NCBI GenBank assembly: GCA_963575645.1
Contig: OY754465.1
Location: forward strand, 40,450,401-40,514,400
Direction: 5' to 3'
DNA length: 64,000 nt
From: Xanthostigma xanthostigma
Lineage: Eukaryota; Arthropoda; Insecta; Raphidioptera; Raphidiidae
The notes below the pieces were generated by a model. The model worked only from the letters and a program-made list of their open reading frames with translations, was not told where the DNA came from and did no database searches. Positions 24,121-34,317 of this stretch are shown in pieces; within the stretch, counting starts at the first letter, position 1; each line of letters starts with the position of its first letter. Made by a program: the position numbers and the translations under genes.

Positions 24121-25017
24121 TCTGTCGCTTATAAAATGGTGATGTGTGGAAGTGCGAGTCGATATTGTAGTAAAACACAAAACAACAGTCTTAAACAATT
24201 ACAACGAAAAATGTCTAAAAAATACGTGAAAGAGAAAACAAGAAGACCGAAGTTTCAAAATCAATATTCGAAGTTCCTACTAGGAAATAATAAACTCTGA
24301 AGAGAAAAAGCTTTTTTTCCTTGACGAGCAAGTAAATACATTCTCTCCATTTATCAACTTATCTATCAATATCTGTAATCATTATTCAATGTTACTGCAA
24401 GAATATAGTGAAGCACAAGCGAAGTTAAAAGAGTATATTAATATAGGGTTCTTGACAATGCACCATAAATGCACTTCACCAGCGGTTCCAAAACTGAGTC
24501 CGCTTGAGTTATCTATTAGAGTGTAACGAATAATTAACTGATTGATAAAACTAAAATAATTCATTTAAGAGCAGTGATCAGTGTAATCGGCAATGTATAA
24601 TCAAAATGAATACATTATTAAGTCTGAAATACACCGCATCCGATTACTGACTTAGTAATAAACAATCTTTTAATGATATTAAATAACCAATTACTTATGT
24701 ATTTAATATTAATATATTCTTGTTGACGTTACGACTATACAAATTAAAGTAAACTTTAACAACTTTTAATCTTTATATAATAGCTGCACTTTCAACTACG
24801 TCTACATCTAACATACGAAAACGTGATCTGTTTTCATTATAAAATTGGTTGTGACCTCGCTCACATAAGCATTAATTTTCCATACATTAATCTGAACACA
24901 GACCTATAAAAATAATCTATTATTTAATTCCAACTGTTAGTCCAGTCCTTTTCGAGAATGTCGGCACAATTAGATGTCTACAATTTTTGTGAAGTCCAGG
25001 TTTCTTAAGACAGCGGT
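24121..25017. other. AT-rich intergenic DNA
   Basis: No feature recognised. Confidence 0.5.
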
Positions 25018-25203
25018 ACCATAATATAACGGCTGTAATATGATAGTGAATGACGTGACAATAAACGTGTATATAGAAGTAAATGAATGCCACGTTATTT
25101 TACTTGACGATGGTGCCACAGCTACCGAGAAAACCAGATTCATTTACTTCTATGCATATGGGTTTTTATGACGTTATCCACCGTCATACTACGGTCGCAA
25201 TTT
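25018..25203. repeat. Diverged hairpin, about 185 bp
   Basis: 'gtatatagaagtaaatgaat' on the left pairs with 'attcatttacttctatgcat' on the right. Flanking text (gctgtaatatgatagtgaat versus the complement of 'cgtcatactacggtcgc') pairs less well. Possibly an old MITE. Confidence 0.5.
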
Positions 25204-25334
25204 TTACATCGTAAATAAATATAACTATTTGCATCTTATTTAATGTTCAACGTATAATTTTGTTATCTTATTTTATTTTATTATTTCGCATAAATGACCA
25301 GACTGTCAAAAATGCACTTTTAATAAAAAAAAAA

Positions 25335-25640
25335 ATGCTCTGAAGACGATACAGAGAGTACCGAAACGTTAATATATTAATTGTAGTTTTAAACATCAGT
25401 ATTGGTCAATTTATTGATTCTTCCTTCAAATTTCGCAATAAAAATTAGAATTCTGAAAACGCGTTTTTCTTCAAACCTTGAAAAATTCGTAGGAAAATCC
25501 AACTAATAGAAGATCCTTTAGTGGTTGAACATTTTTACTAAGTACTGAGTACTTATTCAAATCTTTGATTAACGTCTGATTAGAACTTCAATACCTCAAT
25601 AAAATTATCGACCAATTTTATTTATTGAATGATTACTTAT
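25335..25640 (+). repeat. CTGAAGA...CCGAAACGTT repeat with tail modules
   Basis: 25340 reads ctgaagacgatacagagagt then accgaaacgttaatatatta. After it come 'aaacatcagtattggtcaat', then (25555-25630) 'caaatctttgattaacgtct' and 'aataaaattatcgaccaatt'. The last two modules recur at 26658, 28575, 35196 and 58022, in both orientations. Possibly the terminal parts of a Penelope-like or other retroelement family. Confidence 0.5.
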
Positions 25641-25839
25641 CTTTAGCTTTTGGTCTGTTTAATAAAATCAGTTAATTGATCTTCTAACTTGCTGCATAAA
25701 CGGATCATTGCATTGCGTAGACCTTGATGTACAATCTCTAGTGCGTTATGGTTTGTTTTTAATTTATTGCGTAATAACAATATTTTTATTCACCCAAAGA
25801 TGTTACAGGTAGATGATAAATCAACAGAAATAGATAAAA

Positions 25840-26090
25840 TTACTCACTAAAATAATTATCAATACTATAATACATCTTACTCAACAAAAATATTTTAAAT
25901 TTCTGGACATCAGAGATATTTTTAATATTAGGTTGCATTTTATGTAAGCAGATCGCCATAGACAGAGGTCGATTTCTTATGACAAATCTCTTCTTTGATC
26001 CTGATGTTGTAATTACGAGTTCCATTTATGTTTAAACCATACATTTTATAAAAAATTGATAGCTTTTAAAAGTTAATACGCATGCCACAG
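25840..26090 (-). pseudogene. LINE fragment D, C-terminal relic
   Basis: The minus frame with stop at 25840 ends VQKFKIFLLSKMYYSIDNYF. This fits the CR1/Jockey-group ending (FKxxLKxxLxxxxYYSVDEFL) and parallels fragment C. Just upstream, a different frame reads TRNYNIRIKEEI, matching the family's 'HxYNTRxK' block, so a frameshift has broken it. About 80 residues survive. Confidence 0.6.
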
Positions 26091-26657
26091 GAAGGATTTG
26101 GCTATGCATTATTACGCAACGGTAGAAAATGGGATAAGCAGTAAGGGAAAGAAGTGGCTCTAAATCGGGCTGCTAGTGAGTATGATACAAGCAATATTTA
26201 AAAGTGACACAATTCGCGTTTGCTGTCTGTAAATGTAGACTGCAGCAGCTTCTGTAGAGCTCGACCCATTCATGCCCGTGGCCTGTCATCAATCATTTCT
26301 CATATTATAATGCGCGTTGACTGCTCTGCTCATTGCTAAAATAGCTTCTTAACATTTACAGTACCTAACGTATATATGTTAGAATATATTATATAGGTAC
26401 ACAATATAATACGGTATAGCTAGGGGAAAGTTCGGCTCTGTATTAATAGATGGCACTGTTTATGCTTCAATATTGCACTTTTGATGTAAAATGATATGCA
26501 GTCAAAACTGTTGTCAGATTACACATTCATGACCCTTGATATTTACATAATGTACATCGCTAGTGTAAAAAAGTGTCATAACAAAAATATCCGACTTTGT
26601 AGAAAAAGTAGAGTAAATAATTTTTAACTTGATTTTTTGTAGCTTTATACATGACAA
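26091..26657. other. Intergenic DNA
   Basis: 26220-26300 is somewhat GC-richer. No gene or repeat recognised. Confidence 0.45.
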
Positions 26658-26816
26658 TAAATAAAATTATCGACCCATTTTTCAGATACATATATTAACA
26701 AAAAATATATAAAAATTATACATTACCAATTAGAAACTAATTATTAATTAACTTTTATATTTTTTAGATCAGTTCTGAAGAAGATCCAAATCCCGACCAA
26801 AACGTTAATGTATTAA
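26658..26816. repeat. Left half of a palindromic host repeat split by the Helitron
   Basis: 26658-26716 (caataaataaaattatcga ... aaaaaatatataaaa) is the near-exact reverse complement of 28543-28602. A degenerate CTGAAGA...AAAACGTTAATGTATTA unit (26775-26816) sits between. The Helitron therefore landed inside a pre-existing hairpin-like repeat. Confidence 0.7.
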
Positions 26817-26837
26817 TCTATATATATAAAAATCAAT

Positions 26838-27560
26838 GCCACTTTTCGTTGTAAATTTATAACTCAAGAACGGGCTCACCTATCCAAACCAAATTTTGAG
26901 GCTTTGTTCGGACTAATTAGTAGATGGTTTATGTGAAGTTTGCACAAAATCGGTCGAGCGGTTCTTCATTTATCTCATTTTTTGTAGCAAATATCTATAA
27001 AAATCAATGCCAAGATATATAAAAAATGTGATAAATGAAGAACCGCTCGACCGATTTTGCGCAAACTTCACATAAACCATCTACTAAATAGTCCGAACAA
27101 AGCCTAAAAATTTGGTTTGGATAGGTGGGCCCGTTCTTGAGTTATAAAATTACAACGAAAAGTGGCATTGATTTTTATAGATATTTGTTACAAAAAATGT
27201 GATAAATGAAGAACCGCTCAACCGATTTTGTGCAAACTTCACATAAACCATCTACTAAATAGTCCGAACAAAGCCTAAAAATTTGGTTTGGATAGGTGAG
27301 CCCGTTCTTGAGTTATAAAATTACAACGAAAAGTGGCATTTTGATTTTTATACATATAGATGCCACTTTTCGTTGTAATTTTATAACTCAAGAACGGGCT
27401 CACCTATCCAAACCAAATTTTGAGGCTTTGTTCGGACTAATTAGTAGATGGTTTATGTGAAGTTTGCACAAAATCGGTCGAGCGGTTCTTCATTTATCTC
27501 TTTTTTTGTAACAAATATCTATAAAAATCAATGCCAAGATATATAAAAAATGTGATTACA
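26838..27560. repeat. Four about 165-bp units in +,-,-,+ order inside the Helitron
   Basis: Unit text: 'gccacttttcgttgtaa', then 'actcaagaacgggctcacct', then 'atccaaaccaaattttgagg', then 'gcacaaaatcggtcgagcgg', then 'ttcttcatttatct'. Plus copies lie at about 26838-26990 and 27360-27520; minus copies at about 27020-27175 and 27195-27345. The copies are nearly identical, so the array is recent. Confidence 0.88.
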
Positions 27561-27873
27561 ACGAAAGTGGCATTTTTCAAAAATCAATTTTTTGAAGTAC
27601 TTATGTAAATACTTAAATATTGTAAGTAGGATTTGGAATTTTATACAAACAATGAAACAATTGTTTTCAAAATATTATGACAGTTAATCTTTAATTACTA
27701 TCCAAGTGAGACTTAAAATAAATACGTATTTGAAAGAAAGTTAAAAACAATTATTATTATAGGTGAGTAATTTTAATAAATAAATTTTATAAATAAATTT
27801 TTAACCTAAATTTGAAGCGAAAGATGCAATATCATAGATCAAGATGACGGCGAATCAGTTTTACAAGTACCGG

Positions 27874-28390
27874 CAAGTGTTTTAAAGACCAGTTATCCAC
27901 GAATACTTTACGCTATTTTTTTTTCGAGCACGACGGCGCAGCCGGAGTGAACCCTCGAAATAGAGCAAGTGTTTTAAAGACCAGTTATCCACGAATACTT
28001 TACGCTATTCTTTTTCGAGCACGACGGCGCAGCCGGAGTGAACCTTCGAAATAGAGCAAGCGTTTTAAAGACCAGTTATCCACGAATACTTTACGCTATT
28101 TTTTTTCGAGCACGACGGCGCAGCCGGAGTGAACCCTCGAAATAGAGCAAGTGTTTTAAAGACCAGTTATCCTCGAATACTTTACGCTATTTTTTTTTCG
28201 AGCACGATGGCGCAGCCGGAGTGAACCCTCGAAATAGAGCAAGTGTTTTAAAGACCAGTTATCCACGAATACTTTACGCTATTTTTTTTCGAGCACGACG
28301 GCGCAGCCGGCTGCCGGAGTGAACTCTCGAAATAGAGCAAGTGTTTTAAAGACCAGTTATCCACGAATACTTTACGCTATTTTTTTAATG
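27874..28390 (+). repeat. Helitron minisatellite, 91-92-bp unit, about 5.6 copies
   Basis: 'caagtgttttaaagaccag' begins at 27874, 27966, 28057, 28148, 28240 and 28338 (periods 92, 91, 91, 92, 98). Each unit contains a GC-rich 'cgacggcgcagccgga' block. The longer fifth unit has a short internal duplication (gccggctgccgg). Confidence 0.95.
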
Positions 28391-28542
28391 ACGTATGCAG
28401 TCATATATATTTCTATACACACATATACGCACATGTATATTTTAAAATAGCTAGCAATTAATAAAAAAGATAGATAGATGTTCCAATTAAATTTTTTTAT
28501 TATTTCACTTTATACGTAGCAAAGCACGTACAGGGCCGCTAG

Positions 28543-28640
28543 TTTTATATATTTTTTGTTAATATATTTGTCTGAAAAATTGGCCGATAATTTTATTTAT
28601 TGAAGAGTTCTAAAGATTTGTTTATACTCGTACATGACAC
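28543..28640. repeat. Right half of the split palindromic repeat
   Basis: Reverse complement of 26658-26716. It continues into the 'tttatttattgaagagttct' and 'aaagatttg' modules seen also near 35196 and 58022. Confidence 0.7.
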
Positions 28641-28955
28641 TCAATTGTTAGGAGTAAAAACGGGTTATAATTTTTTACAATTTAATGTCAAATACTTTCT
28701 TTTCGAAAGTTAATTAAGAAAATCCGATTTTCTCGTACAAAAAACATCAGGCTATCAAAATTAGTTAAAGAGGGCGATTTAGAGGATTTCGAAGAACCTC
28801 ATAACCTGAATTATGATTTTTAAGTCTACATTTATTTGAGAAATATAAGCTGGAAAATCGATTAATACTTTCACTAGTTCTTAGATAAGAAATTTGAAAT
28901 AATTGAGAGTCTGTAATAGACAAGTCATGGAATGCGTATGATTTTAGATAGTATG
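28641..28955. other. AT-rich intergenic DNA
   Basis: No feature recognised. Confidence 0.5.
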
Positions 28956-29022
28956 TTTATTTTTTTTTAATTTTAGCGACGATAAACTGTAGTTCCCCAC
29001 ACGTCATCAAATAGCCCATCGA
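28956..29022 (-). CDS. Candidate terminal exon with poly(A) signal
   Basis: Minus strand: a long T-run and TTCAG end at 29023, an excellent acceptor. The frame DGLFDDVWGTTVYRR then closes with TAA at 28973-28975, and AATAAA follows 12 nt later (28956-28961). A second frame over the same DNA (SMGYLMTCGELQ...) is also open, which weakens the argument. Entry phase would be 2 nt. No upstream exon was connected and the protein is unknown. A retroelement tail is the main alternative. Confidence 0.25.
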
Positions 29023-29039
29023 CTGAAAAAAAAAAACAA

Positions 29040-29402
29040 ATACAGTAGTCGACTGCTTTGCAATTTGAGTTTCATTCTGCAATTTTTCAGAACGAAGAGT
29101 CGAAGAGGGTTCGACATAGGGAATGCAATACCGGGATCCCGCGTACATTTTTGCGGGACTAATCTTGGTCGCAAATTTTGCGGTATTCCGCTGGACTGGC
29201 GGGATTACAGAGAAGTGTGGTTCATACGCGTTACTCGACGCGCGGCGGCGCGTGGACTGGCATTTGGCAAGCGAGCGATATTTTATTGGCGCTAATCGTG
29301 AGCTTGCAAAGTTAGAAAAACAATTTTTCATACAAATAAGTCACAATTCAAAAATATCAAATTATATCTGGTAGTTCAGTTTTCTGGCATTTTATTCCGC
29401 AT
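29040..29402. other. GC-richer patch with overlapping small frames
   Basis: Frames of 76-124 codons overlap on both strands and none shows a domain. Text such as 'cgggatcccgcgtac' and 'tttttgcgggactaatcttg' is echoed inverted at 30300-30390 ('gtcccgcaaataccgag', 'ggatcccgcaaatac'), suggesting a diverged repeat. Confidence 0.4.
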
Positions 29403-29855
29403 TGCGCAACTAGAGTTGGGGAAAAAATAACTTCACGATGAAAAAATCACTGTGACAAGCCGTCTAAAATAATCACTGTGATCTGACAAGAGATATCTAC
29501 GTTCCAAAGTAACGTATGTCGTTCCATGTCACCGCAGTCACTGTCGCTCAAACATGACACTATGATCTGACGAGATATCTACGTTCCAAAGTAACGTATG
29601 TCGTTTCATGTCACCGCAGTCACGACGCTCGCTCCAAGTTCCAATAGATCTATGTTTCAAAGTAACGTATGTCGTTCCATGTCACCGCAGTCACTAGTAC
29701 TGTCGCTCAAAGTCAAACATGAACGGAGTAGGCAATTGTGATGTGAGTGATCGACGTGACAAAGTCACGATGATTTTTCACTGTGATTTTTGTGTAACCG
29801 GAATAACAGTCACTGTGATCTCATAGTAACGACTTTTCCCATGTTTATGCGCAAC
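29403..29855. mobile_element. hAT-type element with perfect 8-bp TSD
   Basis: Element 29411-29847 (437 bp) flanked by TGCGCAAC (29403-29410 and 29848-29855). The left end TAGAGTTGGGGAAAA and the complement of the right end TAAACATGGGAAAA fit the 'TAGAGATGGGxAAA' hAT terminus type. The interior is a three-copy tandem repeat (see next). Confidence 0.9.
29492..29700 (+). repeat. Three-copy internal repeat of the hAT element
   Basis: 'gatatctacgttccaaagta' then 'acgtatgtcgttccatgtca' and 'ccgcagtcac' begin at 29492, 29574 and (diverged) 29647, spacing 82 and 73. Subterminal repeats of this kind often bind hAT transposase; here that is inference. Confidence 0.85.
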
Positions 29856-31225
29856 CCACTTCGGTGGTTTGTGGGAGACGGCTATAAGAGTTGTATAAGT
29901 ATCACTTACGTCGAGTAAAAAAATGCGTTGTTTACGTTTGAAGAAATGTATGCACTTCTAAATCAAATTGAAGCTTGTTTGAATTCGTGACCCATAGCTC
30001 TAATATCCGACAATCCCTCTGATTTGAACGTCTTAACTTCTGGTCACTTCCTTATGGGCGACTCACCTAGCGCCCTTTTGGAGCCAAATCTTGCAGAAGT
30101 CAAAACCGGCTATTTTGATGGCAGTATATCCAGCATAATTTTTTAATGAATTTTATGTCAATTTATGTCTTAATCTTTATGTCTAAAAGTATTAATAAAC
30201 ATGTATCAAAAATTTGTTTATATAGGTTCAAATTAAAACTATGAAAATGAGGTCTATTAGGTCTTTATTATAATTGAATTCAGAAGTCTAAGTCCACCCT
30301 GCTGGATCCCGCAAATACTTGGATCCAGCGGGACTAAGATGGTTCAGTCCCGCAAATACCGAGATTGAAATTATCTTGCGGGATTTGAAATTAATTTCGA
30401 ACTGGTCGTCTGCGATCGTTTGCAGATCGAGAAGTAATTTCAGTTGCTTAGTTGCATGTTTCTAAAATAGGAGCAGCCATATTTACCAGTTGTCGTGCTC
30501 GCGTGCGGACAAAGAACCTCAATCAATTGCAGACCAATTGCACAATAGTCGCATCCTGAACTGGTTTGAAACACAGGTTGCGAAACAGCCGATCCTTAGT
30601 TGTAAATGGATTTATTTCCTCTATAAGTACCCTGTAATCTTCACAATGATTTGGTAAAAAGCCAAGCATTATCAGATCGTAAATAGTCTTTAAAGATTTT
30701 TGAAGTGAAAATACAATTCATCAAATCACCGACTGGCGCAGACGTTTACTCTTATCTATCGATCTCTTTCATACTTTATCTCCATCTTTCTCAGTCACAC
30801 ACGCACCTATTTCCTTGAAAATAATTTTCAGCAGCTTATGGATAGAATGAGGTTAATGTCAGTCATTGCCGCAACGAAATGGACCAATTTATTTTCTCCA
30901 GCTGTGATATTATATCCATTTCCTGCAACGATTTAGAAGAAAACTGCTTATGAGTATTCCCCTTTCACCCCATATCCTTGATCAACAAACCATGTATCAT
31001 ATTACTCTAGCAAACAACACATATGATATATAAGTTACAGATTTGATGAAAGGAGAAATTGCACAGAATTTTCTTTTCTGTTACATAAAACTGAAATATC
31101 CGGTCTTGCACGAGGTAACTTCTTCCTTTAAAACTCTACGATGTATTAAAGAGCCTCCGTTCCCAGCTGACTTGTCTTAAGATATACCTATTTTGAAAAA
31201 TCGAACCAATAGTTTTTGGTATGTA
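29856..31225. other. Intergenic DNA, no supported gene
   Basis: 30300-30390 carries the 'cccgcaaata' repeat echoing 29130-29210. The rest shows no frame, RNA gene or boundary that I can name. Confidence 0.45.
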
Positions 31226-31442
31226 ATCAAAACACCCCCTTTATAAAATAGCTGCATTCATGCGTGCATAGCGGTAGTAAAATTAGTCATTTCGCACTAG
31301 TGCGTAAAGTAAAATAAAATATTACCATTTCTGTAGTGTGTGAAAATCCAACGCAGCTTACAATTGAAAGTAAAAATAATCTGTAAAAAATTTTGAAAAT
31401 TTCCCCAATAATAGTCAGTTTATAGGGGGTACGTGCAAAAAG
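31226..31442 (+). mobile_element. 'Tataaaatagct' MITE family, copy 1
   Basis: Left end 'caccccctttataaaatagc', right end '...tttatagggggtacgtgcaaaa', i.e. imperfect inverted ends of the form TTTTGCACnnnCCCCTATAAA. The interior has 'cgcactagtgcg'. The following 'ctatggctcaagtgactgttg' module is shared with 51760-51830. Confidence 0.6.
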
Positions 31443-31575
31443 TACTATATATATATCTCGTATGTAATGATACTATGGCTCAAGTGACTGTTGAAAATCG
31501 CTGTCACTCTTTTTTAATATAATGTCACATTCGTTATAATATAATATGTGATCATGCACTGGGAACACAACTTAT

Positions 31576-31840
31576 TTTGCACTAACCTCTATAAAATAGC
31601 TGCTTTACATGCATGTATAAAGGTATGTAAAGTGACTTATTACGCACAAGTGCGGAAAAGTAAAAAAAACTGGTCGCGCTGTATCCTTTCCATAGTAAAT
31701 CGTTGTTAGTCTGTCAGTTGTTTCCTTTCTTTATACTTCTAATCTACTATTAGAAGTGACGTGTGTACCAAAGTGAACTGTCAAAAATTTTGAAAATGAA
31801 GCGAAAAGCAGCTGTTTTATTAGAGGTCCTCTGCAAGTAA
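31576..31840 (+). mobile_element. Same MITE family, copy 2
   Basis: Starts ttttgcactaacctctataa and ends '...agctgttttattagaggtcc' plus 'tctgcaagt'. Interior 'acgcacaagtgcgg' corresponds to 'cgcactagtgcg' of copy 1. Confidence 0.6.
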
Positions 31841-31942
31841 TATCACATATATCTAGTGAGTAATAGTATTACGGTTCGTGTGACAACACATTTCGTCATA
31901 ATATAACGACACTATAGATATTATATAATCTACTATTGTGAC

Positions 31943-32865
31943 TAATAGGCCCCACTCACAATCAAACTTTATGCCACAGTTCAGTGTTCAAACTTATAGT
32001 TCAGTGAAGCATGATCATGTGTGGGACAAATAAACACTGAAACCAACACTGAAGTCAGGCATGAACACATCAAATGCATCTTGATTTTTGAACGACTTTT
32101 AGTTCAGTGTTCAAGTAAACTGTTGTGTGTGTGGGTTTTTTTCAGTTCAGTTTTTGGAGTTCTGTTTTTTGTACAACCAGAAGTCAAAAATCTCAATGCT
32201 GCTGCAAGTCTTTCTTGTGCAGAAATAGATTTTAGCATATTTGTGTCCTGGTTCTTAATAAATAGGGTCACTAATTCCAGTAAATAATTGTAAGTAAATT
32301 CATCCATTCGTAAATAATTATTCCAATCAAGTGGTTAAAGAATCAAGATGTAATTCATTAATCAAATAAACATGACTTCTTAATCACGCATCCTAACAAA
32401 TTTTTCACCCATATTCTTCTTTTTTTTTCTTATTTCCCTGTTTTAAATACAATCCCATAGCTATGAATAGCCAATCCTCACCATTTAAATAGCTCATTTA
32501 GTTCTTATTAATTATATTTATAGTATAATTTATAGTACCTATGTATATGTCACCGGGATATTGTCAAACCCGTGATATTATAATCTCACTTAGTGAAATT
32601 ACAATATCACGACTTTTTGTCAATCGTGATATTGTAATTTCACTAGTGAAATTACAATATCACGGGTTTGACAATATCCCGGTGACATATATAATATATA
32701 TTTTATATATCTATACTCGACGAGTGTATGCCAACAACAGAACCAAACTAAACACAAAAAATTTTAAAAAATCAGCAGTTTGCATGAACTGTGTGTGGTA
32801 CCAGTCAGTCTTTCGATTAAACACTGAACTGTGGCATGAAGTTTGATCGTGAGTGGAGCCTATAA
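31943..32865. mobile_element. PIF/Harbinger-like element with TAA duplication
   Basis: Element 31946-32862. The left end TAGGCCCCACTCACAATCAA pairs with the complement of the right end, TAGGCTCCACTCACGATCAA. Inverted similarity runs about 44 bp, through 'acagttcagtgtt'. The flanks are TAA on each side (31943-31945, 32863-32865), the Harbinger target. 'gttcagtgtt' units recur inside both arms. No transposase; the small frames inside are not coding by my judgement. Confidence 0.75.
32544..32692. repeat. Near-perfect palindrome, about 148 bp
   Basis: Left arm 'tatatgtcaccgggatattg' then 'tcaaacccgtgatatt'; the right arm is its exact complement ending 'caatatcccggtgacatata'. Inside, 'gtgaaattacaatatcacg' and its complement appear twice, so a smaller hairpin is nested. 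Located within the Harbinger-like element; probably a separate insertion. Confidence 0.9.
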
Positions 32866-33110
32866 GGCTAGGTTTATATGAGAGGCGTTCAATGCGCGTT
32901 AGCCTAACGCGCGTTTGCAATTTCTATACAATTGTATATTTTACGTGTCTGTACAGTTTTTGATTGAAACTAAGTTTATTTGTACCTTTTACCATTTTCA
33001 GTGTGTGAAATTCTATAATGCTACAATTATTAAGAACACACATATCGACATTTTACGAAAAACATTGTAGAGTTAATTTTTTTTGGTAGAAGTTTTGTTC
33101 CAAAATATGT

Positions 33111-33339
33111 ATTGAAGGAGATTTATTTGGTTGAGGAACAATTAAAAATAAGCTTTACCAGTGTATCGCTTGTGGCCAACGTTTCGAAAAAATATATTTT
33201 CATCATCGAATATTATCGAATATTATACATGTTCATAGGTCCTGATGATGAAAATATATTTTTCGAAACGTTGGCCACAAGCGATACACTGGTAAAGCTT
33301 ATTTTTAATTGTTCCTCAACCAAATAAATCTCCTTCAAT
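33111..33339. mobile_element. Inverted-repeat element, 229 bp, nearly identical arms
   Basis: Arms about 33111-33205 and 33244-33339 are almost perfect complements: 'attgaaggagatttatttgg' at one end, 'ccaaataaatctccttcaat' at the other. The right arm contains ctgatgatgaaaatatattt then ttcgaaacgttgg, a CTGATGA-stem-GAAAC motif like the repeats at 7478 and 25340. The left arm holds its complement. Short frames on both strands are the same palindrome. Confidence 0.88.
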
Positions 33340-34089
33340 TAATTTTTTTTGTAAAATCAATATTTTTTCATGGTGTTTAGAGACATCTTGTATAATGCCA
33401 AAAACACAATAGGCCGTCGAAAATGGTATCGGTTACGCGAACAATAGCCAGCAATCTCAACTCAACAATAGCTCCAGAAGGCTGGCGGGGTGTCGCAACG
33501 ATCTTCTGACGGTGTGCAGATACAAAACACTCCCTAGCTGTGTGTCTCGTTTTTTTTTTGGTCATCGGAATCGAATCACGCGTAAGGATTTCGTGATTTA
33601 CTTTATTTCATTGAGAATATTTCAAACTGTGCGTAAAAAAGGGGAAGTCTGCACAGATAATTTGTCTTCATACAACACGACCGTGATTTATAGGATGTGA
33701 CAAATTGATTGAAAATTAAATATCTACATTATTATTACTCAACCATCTTTTATAATATTTTATAGGCAATTAGGCTTTACGCGTGGTTTCGTTTGCATTC
33801 ATCTCGACTTTGATATAAACTTTATATTATATTACTTGTTAAGTTCGTCATTACTCGTCCAGTTTAGTGTGGTTCTCATTTTTCTAAAATGGTTTTAAAG
33901 CGGTTGAATGCTAATGATAAAATCAATTCAGACCGATATTGCTAGTAGGTATGCAGCAAAAATAATAATCCTAAAATAATGCATTTTTAACGGACAATTT
34001 TAATTATTTGGAATATTAATTTCAGATAATCCACCATCAAAAGCACGGGACTTTTAATAAAAAAAATCGTAGTTGAATATATGAAATTA
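33340..34089. other. Intergenic DNA
   Basis: 33400-33560 is slightly GC-richer with two small opposing frames. No gene or repeat recognised. Confidence 0.45.
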
Positions 34090-34317
34090 ATCCCATCAAA
34101 ACATAAATGTGAAAAAGGGAGCCAAGTTCAATATTCAATATAAAAAGGATTGAGATCTAAAAAGGTGACAACTTTTCACTTGGCAAGTTTTCGTGTTTTA
34201 TACTATGATTTATACCTAAACTTCATGTTTATATGTGTGAAAACTTGCAGATCTCAATTCTTTTTATACTGAAATGGAACTTGGCTTCATTTTTCACATT
34301 TACGTTTTTGATGGGAT
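34090..34317. mobile_element. Foldback MITE, 228 bp
   Basis: Left arm starts atcccatcaaaacataaatg, right arm ends catttacgtttttgatggga plus t. Both arms carry gagccaagttc/gaacttggctt and 'gattgagatct'/'agatctcaatt'. Short spacer. No coding. Confidence 0.85.

Larger units (their letters stand above)
26817..28542 (+). mobile_element. Non-autonomous Helitron, complete, 1.73 kb
   Basis: The 5' end is TCTATATATATAAAAATC, preceded by A. The 3' end is ...gggccgCTAG followed by T, as expected for insertion between A and T. About 11 nt before the CTAG lies a hairpin (28511-28531: tacgt-a-gc, loop aaa, gc-acgta), the standard Helitron terminator. The interior carries an inverted array of terminal-like units (26838-27560), a block shared with 51170-51420, and a 91-bp minisatellite. 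No Rep/helicase frame, so mobilisation needs an autonomous relative. Confidence 0.88.

Noticed and set aside
27874-28390. CRISPR-like array
   Set aside because: Units are contiguous 91-bp tandem copies with no variable spacers, inside a eukaryotic Helitron.
28957-29374. Overlapping frames of 76-124 codons on both strands
   Set aside because: Several frames are open at once because the patch is GC-richer; no domain, and the minus frame runs through the T-tract that looks like a splice acceptor.
32021-32920. Several 67-101-codon frames around 32-33 kb
   Set aside because: All lie inside or across the Harbinger-like element and its palindrome.
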